This document shows, piece by piece, positions 1 to 6,084 of a stretch of DNA of 10,265 bases. The position numbers and the translations under genes are program-made. The stretch's first letter is position 1. The number at the start of each line of letters is the position of its first letter. Origin of the DNA: CAWEZN01 sp964498015 (GTDB taxonomy: Bacteria > Zixibacteria > MSB-5A5 > GN15 > PGXB01); assembly GCA_964498015.1 (NCBI GenBank), contig CAZCFT010000086.1, forward strand, positions 1 through 10,265. Reading direction: 5' to 3'. The notes under the pieces were generated by a model, which worked only from the letters and a program-made list of their open reading frames with translations, was not told the DNA's origin and did not search any database.

Positions 1-981
1 CTACAAATCCACTTCTTTTCCGATTCCGGATGTTTTTGCCTTATCGTACACTAATTTGGCGGCGGCGGCATCCTGAATGGCAAGGCCGTTTGACTTAAAT
101 AATGTGATTTCGGAATTATCAGCGCGCGCTTTTTTGCGGCCGATGATTATTTCTCCCAGTTCGGCATATATATGCTCTTTCGAAATTGCGCCTTCCTGAA
201 GCGGTATCATGATATCGCCGGCTTCCTTCAGGCAGGCTTCATAAGAATCGGCCACCAGCTTTGACCGCTTGATGACGGTTGTATCGAGCTCGCGAGCGCC
301 GGGGGTGTGGCTTCCGATGCCATTGATATGCGTCCCGGGCCGGACTTGAGAACCATCAAATAGTGGCGTGGCCGAAGATGATGCGGTGCAGATTATATCG
401 GCCTCGGCAAGAATCTGCTCGGGGGAATCAGATGGAATAATCTCCAATTTCAATTTGGCGCTCATTTCTTTGATAAAGAGATTGGCGGCATCCGCGGATA
501 TGTCGTAAACATAAGCACGAGAAATCTTCCGCGCGACGGCAATCGCCCATAACTGCATTTTCGCCTGCACGCCGGCGCCAAATATGCCGGCGATCTGCCC
601 TTTGTCGGCTCGCGCCAGATATTTGGTTGCCACACCGCTGGCGGCGCCGGTTCGAACCGCGGTGAGATACCCGCCATCCATAATGCAGATGACCTCACCG
701 GTCTCCGGATTCTGAAGTAGGACCTTACCGATTGTGGTCGGCAAATTGTGCTTTTTGGGATTATTTTTATATACGGTTACCACTTTGCAGGCCAGAGCGC
801 CCATCTGCTTCAGATAAGCGGGCATATAAAGCGATAGGCCATCCGGCGGCGTGATGCCGATCCGCAGTGGCAAGACCGCCGTGCCGGAGGCCAATTCGGC
901 GAAGGCTTTTTCTACCACATCCATACAGTCCGGCATATACAAAACGCGGACAACATCATCTCTGGTTAAAAGAAGCGGCAT
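1..981 (-). CDS. Ornithine cyclodeaminase / mu-crystallin family NAD(P)-dependent enzyme (imine reductase or amino-acid dehydrogenase)
   Basis: A complete 326-residue protein whose stop codon is the first three bases of the window. Family hallmarks are visible. The Rossmann dinucleotide-binding loop GxGxxA is at residues 135-140 (GAGVQA), followed by an acidic residue at D160 at the end of the next strand, which favours NAD over NADP. The expected carboxylate-binding basic residues are R40, K66 and R110 (TAVRTG). The C-terminal SNGLAIQD motif lies at about 297-304. In the position where true ornithine cyclodeaminases carry a catalytic Asp, this protein reads GSHTPG (223-228). It therefore resembles the mu-crystallin, ketimine-reductase and alanine-dehydrogenase branches more than cyclodeaminase proper. 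The exact substrate cannot be read from sequence. The ATG start is firm: an AGGAGG ribosome-binding site (987-992) sits 5 bases upstream. The gene is divergent from the aldehyde dehydrogenase and has its own promoter. Family assignment is sure; the reaction is not. Confidence 0.93.
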   Translation of the reverse strand: MPLLLTRDDVVRVLYMPDCMDVVEKAFAELASGTAVLPLRIGITPPDGLSLYMPAYLKQMGALACKVVTVYKNNPKKHNLPTTIGKVLLQNPETGEVICIMDGGYLTAVRTGAASGVATKYLARADKGQIAGIFGAGVQAKMQLWAIAVARKISRAYVYDISADAANLFIKEMSAKLKLEIIPSDSPEQILAEADIICTASSSATPLFDGSQVRPGTHINGIGSHTPGARELDTTVIKRSKLVADSYEACLKEAGDIMIPLQEGAISKEHIYAELGEIIIGRKKARADNSEITLFKSNGLAIQDAAAAKLVYDKAKTSGIGKEVDL

Positions 982-999
982 ACTATCCTCCTGTCAGAT

Positions 1000-1015
1000 T
1001 AATACGGTTGTATTA
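1000..1015. promoter_or_regulatory. Inverted repeat overlapping the -10 box and start point; possible operator
   Basis: TAATAC (1000-1005) and GTATTA (1010-1015) are perfect 6-base inverted arms around a 4-base centre. The repeat overlaps the -10 box of the cyclodeaminase-family promoter and covers the predicted transcription start. This is a typical position for a repressor site. No cognate regulator is encoded in the window, so the operator role is inference. Confidence 0.35.
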
Positions 1016-1040
1016 TATTCGATAAAATGGGATAGGTCAA
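1012..1040 (-). promoter_or_regulatory. Sigma70-like promoter for the cyclodeaminase-family gene
   Basis: Read on the minus strand, a -35 box TTGACC (1035-1040) is separated by exactly 17 bases from a perfect -10 box TATAAT (1012-1017). Transcription would start near 1005, giving a leader of about 24 bases that contains the AGGAGG ribosome-binding site before the ATG at 981. Box quality and spacing make this one of the best promoter matches in the window. It has not been tested experimentally. Confidence 0.72.
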
Positions 1041-1053
1041 GCCCCCGAGGGGC
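1041..1053. other. Small GC-rich hairpin beside the divergent promoter
   Basis: GCCCC (1041-1045), a 3-base loop and GGGGC (1049-1053) form a perfect 5-base-pair stem directly next to the -35 box of the cyclodeaminase-family promoter. There is no T-tract on either side, so it is not an intrinsic terminator. It may be the edge of the repeat block that follows. Confidence 0.35.
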
Positions 1054-1091
1054 GTGTTGAAAAACCATAATGTCGTTGGCCAATTAGTTAC

Positions 1092-1204
1092 CGAAACCCT
1101 GAAGTAGTACACTGCGGCGGATCGGAACGCCGACCTACAACTGATGCCGCCTGAATGTCGAAACCCCTCCAAAAGCGGGCAAGCACAAGGGTTTAGACCT
1201 ACAA
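1092..1204. repeat. Block of short repeated motifs, probable dispersed intergenic repeat (MITE-like or REP-like)
   Basis: The same two motifs occur twice in the same order. CGAAACCC is at 1092-1099 and 1159-1166, and GACCTACAA is at 1132-1140 and 1196-1204, so the two units are 40 and 37 bases long between motif starts. The first unit also holds a small hairpin, CGGCG (1115-1119) with CGCCG (1128-1132). In the second, AAACCC (1161-1166) is inverted against GGGTTT (1189-1194). No open frame of note covers the block, and neither flanking promoter lies in it. The modular pattern in a gene-free region suggests a non-autonomous dispersed element. Copies elsewhere in the genome cannot be seen from this window. 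Confidence 0.45.
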
Positions 1205-1292
1205 AGCTTTCGCCATAATGACAATTAATTAAGAAGAATAAGGGTCACAAAAATCCATCTTGCGTCTTGGGCCGATTTGATTTAATTTTCTT

Positions 1293-1321
1293 TTGACAAT
1301 GCTCGGGAAGACAGAAATAAT
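1293..1321 (+). promoter_or_regulatory. Sigma70-like promoter for the aldehyde dehydrogenase gene
   Basis: A perfect -35 box TTGACA (1293-1298) is followed by a 17-base spacer and a -10 box AATAAT (1316-1321, five of six consensus positions). Transcription would begin near 1328, only about 18 bases before the ATG at 1346. The leader is therefore very short and carries just the AGGG ribosome-binding site. Confidence 0.68.
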
Positions 1322-1322
1322 T

Positions 1323-1343
1323 CCTATTCAATAGGGTTGAATA
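1323..1343. promoter_or_regulatory. Overlapping inverted repeats at the start point and ribosome-binding site
   Basis: Two inverted repeats overlap here. CCTATT (1323-1328) mirrors AATAGG (1330-1335) around one base. TATTCAA (1325-1331) mirrors TTGAATA (1337-1343) around TAGGG. The ribosome-binding AGGG (1333-1336) falls in the loop of the second repeat and largely in one arm of the first. If transcription starts near 1328, part of the left arms would be missing from the RNA, so a DNA operator is more likely than an RNA switch. With a start a few bases earlier, alternative RNA hairpins could hide or expose the ribosome-binding site. Confidence 0.35.
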
Positions 1344-1345
1344 TT

Positions 1346-2782
1346 ATGGACGAGAAAAAGAAGACTGGCGTTGATATTGATGAGGTGATGAATAAAGCGG
1401 CGCGAGCGGCCGTGGAATTCAGGAAATTCAATCAAGAGCAAACCGACCGGATCGTGACCGCAGTCTATAAGGCCGGGTTCAACAATAGAATTCGTCTGGC
1501 CGGGATGGCCTATGAAGAAACCGGGTTGGGCATATTAAAAGACAAAATCATCAAGAATGTCATTGCGACGCAATTTGTTTATGAAGATATCAAAAACCTC
1601 AGGACAGTGGGGGTGATATCCGAAGATACCGAAAAGGGTATCATAGAAATTGCGCAACCGCTGGGGCCTATCTTTGCGGTTACTCCCATAACCAACCCGA
1701 CCTCAACGGTCCTTTTTAAGATATTGATCTCTCTGAAATCGCGAAATCCGATTATTATCCGTCCTCATGGGTCCGCCAAAAAATGTTCCGCGGAGGCCGC
1801 GAGAATATGTTATGAAGCGGCCTTGAATGAAGGAGCTCCGGAGCATTGTATCCAGTGGGTCAAAAATTCCACCGAAGAAGAGACATTGAAATTTATGAGT
1901 CATAAGAAAACCGCGCTGGTTCTTGCTACCGGATCAACATCACTGGTAAGGGCGGCCTATAGTTCGGGGAATCCTGCCATTGGCGTGGGCCCGGGAAATG
2001 TGCCGGTCTTTATCGGCAAGACGGCTAATGTCCCATTTGCGGTGGAGCAGATATTCATCTCCAAGACCTTCGACAACGGAACTATATGCGCCAGCGAGCA
2101 AGCTCTGGTAGTGAGGAAATGCCATGTCGAAGAAATGATAAGACAGTTCAAAAAGCGGAAAGCTCATTTTCTCTCGAAGGACGAAATCAAGCGGCTTGAG
2201 CCGGTTGCGTTCAATACGACGACCGGAATAATGAAATCTGATGTTATCGGACAACCGGCGGCTAAGATCGCCCAGATGGCCGGAATCGATGTCCCTCCCG
2301 ATACAACTCTGCTGATTGCCCAACTTGAGGAGGTGGGGATTCATTCGCCGCTATCGATGGAGATTCTGGCGCCGATTTTGGCTTTTTATGTCGCCGAGAA
2401 TATTGAACAGGCGATTGATTTATGCAGTCAGATAAATAATCACGGAGGGTTGGGGCATACAATCAGCATGTTTTCCACCAATGAAGAACGAATCATGTAT
2501 TTTGCGTCAGTCATGCATGCCGGACGGATACTGGTGAATATGCCCGCCTCGCAAGGGGCGATGGGAGGAACTTACAGCTCTCTGCACCCGTCGCTGACAT
2601 TGGCCTGCGGCTCAGGAGGAAAAAATTTCACGAGCGATAATATCAGCGCCCGGCACCTGCTCAACATTCAGCGGATTGCCCGGAGGAAAGTGCACCCTTG
2701 TATTTCCCCCGGGACGATGGAACTCTATTTTGATGAATCGATCGACGCGGACTCTTTCGAGCTGAAGTGCAGTAACGGCTGA
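1346..2782 (+). CDS. Stand-alone CoA-acylating aldehyde dehydrogenase, AdhE N-terminal-half type
   Basis: Aldehyde dehydrogenase superfamily enzyme of 478 residues, predicted to interconvert an aldehyde and its acyl-CoA using NAD(P)(H). The catalytic cysteine lies in TICASEQ (C248), matching the acetaldehyde dehydrogenase half of AdhE. Other AdhE-like landmarks are PITNPTST (about 114-121), GVGPGNVPV (about 213-221), NHGGLGHT (about 365-372), CGSGGKN (about 421-427) and HLLNIQR (about 437-443). The iron-dependent alcohol dehydrogenase half of AdhE is absent; the protein ends about 30 residues after the ALDH domain, so any alcohol step needs another enzyme. The open frame could start at a TTG (1337), but the ATG at 1346 is preferred: AGGG (1333-1336) is 9 bases upstream of it, whereas it abuts the TTG. 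Substrate is unknown; acetaldehyde is the default, and sulfoacetaldehyde or longer aldehydes are alternatives. No microcompartment shell genes or targeting peptide are visible. Confidence 0.93.
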   Translation: MDEKKKTGVDIDEVMNKAARAAVEFRKFNQEQTDRIVTAVYKAGFNNRIRLAGMAYEETGLGILKDKIIKNVIATQFVYEDIKNLRTVGVISEDTEKGIIEIAQPLGPIFAVTPITNPTSTVLFKILISLKSRNPIIIRPHGSAKKCSAEAARICYEAALNEGAPEHCIQWVKNSTEEETLKFMSHKKTALVLATGSTSLVRAAYSSGNPAIGVGPGNVPVFIGKTANVPFAVEQIFISKTFDNGTICASEQALVVRKCHVEEMIRQFKKRKAHFLSKDEIKRLEPVAFNTTTGIMKSDVIGQPAAKIAQMAGIDVPPDTTLLIAQLEEVGIHSPLSMEILAPILAFYVAENIEQAIDLCSQINNHGGLGHTISMFSTNEERIMYFASVMHAGRILVNMPASQGAMGGTYSSLHPSLTLACGSGGKNFTSDNISARHLLNIQRIARRKVHPCISPGTMELYFDESIDADSFELKCSNG

Positions 2783-2818
2783 GCGTCCCTCTTGTCTCCG
2801 GGGGGCTTGATTACAAAT

Positions 2819-2880
2819 AAAATGGCAGGATTTACCGCCAAGCCTTCAATTTTAGGCCATTTTTCGCCATTTGAATTGAA
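2819..2880. other. Nested AT-rich inverted repeats in the 182-base gap after the aldehyde dehydrogenase; possible weak terminator
   Basis: AAAATGGC (2819-2826) is inverted against GCCATTTT (2856-2863), with T continuing to 2864. TTCAATT (2845-2851) is inverted against AATTGAA (2874-2880). GCCATTT also occurs twice in direct orientation (2856-2862 and 2866-2872). The arms cannot all pair at once, the loops are long (22-29 bases) and the stems are AT-rich, so this is at best a weak terminator or attenuator. It is the only structure seen between the aldehyde dehydrogenase stop and the next promoter. Confidence 0.25.
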
Positions 2881-2888
2881 AATTTCCC

Positions 2889-2916
2889 TTGCTGGAAACG
2901 CATCTCATAATATATT
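2889..2916 (+). promoter_or_regulatory. Possible promoter of the secreted-protein gene
   Basis: TTGCTG (2889-2894), a 16-base spacer and TATATT (2911-2916, five of six positions) give a plausible but weak -35/-10 pair in an AT-rich stretch. It lies about 50 bases before the ATG. The -35 box matches only three consensus positions, so this is tentative. Confidence 0.3.
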
Positions 2917-2964
2917 AAATAGAAGGTAGTCCATAATTCATCATAACCGATAGGAGGTAAAATT

Positions 2965-4926
2965 ATGAGAAAAGTTTTAGTTCTGTTGCTGGCGACTTTG
3001 CTACTGCTATTAGTTGGCGGGCAGGTGTTTGGGCTTGGCACGACTTTCAAAGCGGTAGTAAAAAACGACAGCGTAGTAACCACCTCCAGTTATTTTACGA
3101 TTAATCTATACTGCACCAATCACGATTCAATTTTTGACCCGCCATATCAAAATCGAACGACCTGGGGTAGCCCATTTGCATTTAATGGCAATATTTCCAT
3201 GGATTGGATTGATGCGGCTCTAATAGATGGACATAACTACAACTCTGGTGGGGATACTATGGTGATAAGAAAATTTCTGGATACTGTGTTTTACAACTAC
3301 TGGGATATGTTCAGGTCTCTTGAAGTTGAAAGCTGGGCCGATGGCGTTCTGCCGTATCGATTTTCCTTTGCGGGCATTGCCAATAGCAACGGTTTTCCCC
3401 CACAAACGGATAGTATCCTGACCCTCTCCTGGCATGCCAAGACCACCAATGATTCCGGTTATTTCTGCATGGAAAAAGGGGATATGGACAGTTCTGCCTA
3501 TGACTGGNNNNNNNNNNNNNNNNNNNNNNNNNNNNNNNNNNNNNNNNNNNNNNNNNNNNNNNNNNNNNNNNNNNNNNNNNNNNNNNNNNNNNNNNNNNNN
3601 NNNNNNNTGCCTGATTTTACGATGCAATGCTGGAATATAGAGGCTGATACATTAAGGGTTTTTAATTATAGTGTCCCGGTTTTTGACACCATTTTTGATA
3701 CCATTCGAGTTTTGGAAGGCGCCACTCTCACAATCCCCGGTACGGTCAATTATGATGCTACTGGCGGCGGTGGCGCCGGTAGCGCTAAAATTTATGCTAC
3801 CGATTCGGGGAAAACCTTAACGTTAAGTTACTATTCTCCTCCGGATGATTCATTGGCCGGGGTTGTTACTTTTACGACGACATCTGGCGGGACAAACAAC
3901 ATAACCGGCAAATTTGTGTATAAACCTAATTTCACCGGAGGTAACAGATATGAGACGGTATATTTTATAGCCTCGAATGGGATTTTTGCCGACACCGAGA
4001 AAGTCGTAATCCATGTCCAAAATGTAAATGCTCCTCCGGTTATTACTAATATGGGTAATAAGACCGTCAAGGAGCATGATACGCTTCAGATAGGTTTATC
4101 GGCCACAGATCCTGATGGGGATTCACTCACTTTCAATTTCCATTATTTTGTTGGATATGTATTAACATCTCTTCCTAACACGCATATAGACTATGTGAGC
4201 CGGACCTCGGCCAATTTTTGGTTTTCTCCGGACGAATCCCAGGGAGGGAAAGTAGATACCGGCTGGTTTACCGTGCATGATGGGGCTAATCCCTATGGAT
4301 GGGACAGCGACAGAGTGATAATAACTGTTACGGAGGTAAATGATCCGCCGGTCTTGGCCGCTATTGGCGCCAAGTTCGTGGAGCCCGATTCTCTGTTGAA
4401 GTTCGAGATTTCCGCTACCGATCCTGAGGCCGGGACTATTACTCTCACTACCTCCACTCTTCCGGACAGCGCGAGATTTACCGACAGCCTGAACGGGAAA
4501 GGGACCTTTGAATGGATTCCGACCGCAGAACAGGCGGGTATCGATTCGGTTATGTTCTATGCGTCTGATGGAACCTATATCGACTCTGAGAGAGTTACAA
4601 TATCCGTTGCCCTTGATGTCAAAGAAATCCATCAATCTCAGCTTCCTGTCAATTTCTCGTTGAAACAGAATTACCCCAATCCTTTCAATCCGAGCACAAT
4701 CATTGAATTTGCCGTGCCGACCGCGACTCATGTAAATTTGAGTGTTTTCAATATTCTTGGGCAGAAGGTGATAACACTCGTTGATGAAGATCTTCAGGTG
4801 GGATATAAATCAGTTTTATGGAATGGCAGAAATGAGACGGGACATCAGGCGGCTTCAGGGGTCTATTTTTATCGGATGGAGGCGAAGGATTTTAAGGCGA
4901 CCAAGAGGCTGATTCTGCTGAAATAG
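2965..4926 (+). CDS. Secreted multidomain protein with cadherin/Ig-like repeats and a T9SS type A C-terminal sorting domain (contains assembly gap)
   Basis: Starts at an ATG 6 bases after a strong AGGAGGT (2952-2958). An N-terminal signal peptide is clear (MRKV, a long leucine run, then a cleavage region near residue 23). Residues 24-181 form an unrecognised beta-rich region with the phrase WADGVLP; then comes the 100-N gap. After the gap there is a glycine-rich beta domain (about 216-350) and two related cadherin/Ig-like domains, beginning at NAPPV (about 355) and NDPPV (459), each carrying ATDP-type acidic motifs that may bind calcium. The C-terminal about 90 residues (564-653) are a T9SS type A sorting domain: QNYPNPFNPST, a central GQKV strand, SGVYFYRM, and the terminal LLK. 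The protein is expected to cross the outer membrane through T9SS and stay on the surface or be released. No catalytic domain is seen; adhesion or surface structure is inference. Length is uncertain because of the gap. Confidence 0.82.
   Translation: MRKVLVLLLATLLLLLVGGQVFGLGTTFKAVVKNDSVVTTSSYFTINLYCTNHDSIFDPPYQNRTTWGSPFAFNGNISMDWIDAALIDGHNYNSGGDTMVIRKFLDTVFYNYWDMFRSLEVESWADGVLPYRFSFAGIANSNGFPPQTDSILTLSWHAKTTNDSGYFCMEKGDMDSSAYDWXXXXXXXXXXXXXXXXXXXXXXXXXXXXXXXXXXPDFTMQCWNIEADTLRVFNYSVPVFDTIFDTIRVLEGATLTIPGTVNYDATGGGGAGSAKIYATDSGKTLTLSYYSPPDDSLAGVVTFTTTSGGTNNITGKFVYKPNFTGGNRYETVYFIASNGIFADTEKVVIHVQNVNAPPVITNMGNKTVKEHDTLQIGLSATDPDGDSLTFNFHYFVGYVLTSLPNTHIDYVSRTSANFWFSPDESQGGKVDTGWFTVHDGANPYGWDSDRVIITVTEVNDPPVLAAIGAKFVEPDSLLKFEISATDPEAGTITLTTSTLPDSARFTDSLNGKGTFEWIPTAEQAGIDSVMFYASDGTYIDSERVTISVALDVKEIHQSQLPVNFSLKQNYPNPFNPSTIIEFAVPTATHVNLSVFNILGQKVITLVDEDLQVGYKSVLWNGRNETGHQAASGVYFYRMEAKDFKATKRLILLK
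3508..3607. other. Assembly gap of 100 N within the secreted-protein gene
   Basis: Exactly 100 unknown bases, the usual placeholder for a gap of unknown length. The frame before the gap (ending YDW) and the only open frame after it (beginning PDFTM) happen to agree at this length. By chance that has a one-in-three probability, so continuity is likely from domain logic but not proven. The true protein may be longer or shorter, and two separate genes cannot be excluded. Confidence 0.97.
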
Positions 4927-4952
4927 TTGCCTTTAGGGAGCGACATAAATTG

Positions 4953-4989
4953 AACCCTCTTGCGGTCTTGAGTGCAGAGGGTTTTTTTT
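4953..4989 (+). terminator. Strong intrinsic terminator of the secreted-protein gene
   Basis: AACCCTCT (4953-4960) pairs perfectly with AGAGGGTT (4976-4983), with a possible further TGC/GCA pairing inside, and is followed by an unbroken run of eight T (4982-4989). It lies 27 bases after the stop codon. It separates this gene from the convergent tsaD operon. Confidence 0.88.
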
Positions 4990-5050
4990 ATAGTCGAACA
5001 TACTGGGGATTTTAGGGCTCTCCGATAAGAAATGGATATTGCAGACGAAT

Positions 5051-5065
5051 TAAGCCATAGGCTTA
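5051..5065. other. Perfect short hairpin downstream of tsaD
   Basis: TAAGCC (5051-5056), loop ATA and GGCTTA (5060-5065) form a perfect 6-base-pair stem 8 bases beyond the tsaD stop codon. No T-tract follows on the minus strand, so it is not a classical intrinsic terminator. It could be a weak terminator or a 3'-end-stabilising stem. Confidence 0.35.
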
Positions 5066-5072
5066 CGAGCTG

Positions 5073-6077
5073 TCAAATCAGCTTCAAGTATGGCACGGCG
5101 TTAATATCCATTTTCGACGGGCCTTCAATCAGAAATCGCCGATACCCTGCCGCCGCTATCATCGCCGCATTATCGGTACACAATTCGGGGGGAGGGAAAT
5201 AGAATTTGACGCCAAGCAGTTCCAGTTTTTCCCCCATCAACTCCTTCAATCGAGTGTTTGATGCCACCCCGCCGGAAAGAGTCACTGTTTTTGTCCCAAA
5301 TTCATCAACAGCACGGATGGTTTTGTGAACCAGAACCTCAATTGCCGCTTCTTGAAATGAGGCCGCAATATCAGCCCGGTGTTTTTCCAGTTCATTCGGC
5401 GGCAAAGATCGGATATGAAGAGCCACGGCGGTTTTTAGACCTGAATAGGAAAAATCATAGCTCTCCTCCCTTATTACGCCCCGCGGAAATTTGAAATATT
5501 TTCTGTCTCCCGTTTTAGCGATGCGGTCGATTTCGGCTCCCCCCGGATACCCCAGACCAAGGATTTTGGCAACCTTATCATAGGCCTCGCCCACAGCGTC
5601 GTCCTTGGTTTGTCCGAGCGCTTTATAATTGCCAAAACCATCTACGAGTACAAGAGAAGTATGCCCGCCGGAGATAATAAGAGTCAGATGCTTTGAAGGC
5701 AGGTTCTGATGAGCCAAGAAATTTGCCGCTATATGCCCCTCAAGATGATTGACTGCCACATAAGGAATATTTTTGCCAAAAGCTAACCCTCTTGCGAAAT
5801 TTAGGCCGACCAGAAGAGCTCCGACCAATCCGGGGCCAAAGGTAACCGCAATCAGCCCGATATCGTCCAATCGTACTCCGGCCTGCTTCAATGCGTCTTC
5901 ATAAACCGGAATAATGGCCTTGAGATGCTCCCGGCTGGCCAATTCCGGTACGACACCGCCAAACCCGCGATGAACCAGCTGACTGAGGATTACGTTGGAG
6001 AGGATTTTATTTCCATCGCCGACAACGGCGGCAGAGGTTTCGTCGCACGAGGTTTCAAACCCTAAAGTAAGCATCAT
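5073..6077 (-). CDS. tsaD: tRNA N6-adenosine threonylcarbamoyltransferase TsaD (Gcp/YgjD/Kae1 family)
   Basis: Transfers threonylcarbamoyl from threonylcarbamoyl-AMP to A37 of ANN-decoding tRNAs, making t6A, as part of the cytoplasmic TsaB-TsaD-TsaE complex. All family signatures are intact: N-terminal GFETSCDETS (6-15), PELASREH (44-51), the metal-binding HLEGH (H111 and H115), ISGGHTSL (135-142), LSGGVASN (267-274) and CTDNAAMIA (300-308), with D302 as the third metal ligand. At 334 residues it has normal length. The frame is open from a TTG at 6107, but that would add ten atypical residues and overlap the upstream gene. The ATG at 6077 (or 6074, directly after it) gives the standard N-terminus and lies 7 bases after the ybbR stop codon. 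It is the last gene of a zinc-ribbon/ybbR/tsaD operon. tsaB and tsaE are not in the window. Confidence 0.97.
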   Translation of the reverse strand: MMLTLGFETSCDETSAAVVGDGNKILSNVILSQLVHRGFGGVVPELASREHLKAIIPVYEDALKQAGVRLDDIGLIAVTFGPGLVGALLVGLNFARGLAFGKNIPYVAVNHLEGHIAANFLAHQNLPSKHLTLIISGGHTSLVLVDGFGNYKALGQTKDDAVGEAYDKVAKILGLGYPGGAEIDRIAKTGDRKYFKFPRGVIREESYDFSYSGLKTAVALHIRSLPPNELEKHRADIAASFQEAAIEVLVHKTIRAVDEFGTKTVTLSGGVASNTRLKELMGEKLELLGVKFYFPPPELCTDNAAMIAAAGYRRFLIEGPSKMDINAVPYLKLI

Positions 6078-6084
6078 TCTCTGA

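Noticed and set aside
851..1060. Open frame of 69 codons on the plus strand across the cyclodeaminase start and promoter
   Set aside because: It is antisense to the well-supported start, ribosome-binding site and promoter of the minus-strand gene and has no recognisable protein pattern.
4162..4731. 189-codon open frame on the minus strand inside the secreted-protein gene
   Set aside because: It is a shadow of the coding frame. It shows no domain, no signal and a low-complexity composition, while the plus-strand frame has clear repeats and a sorting domain.
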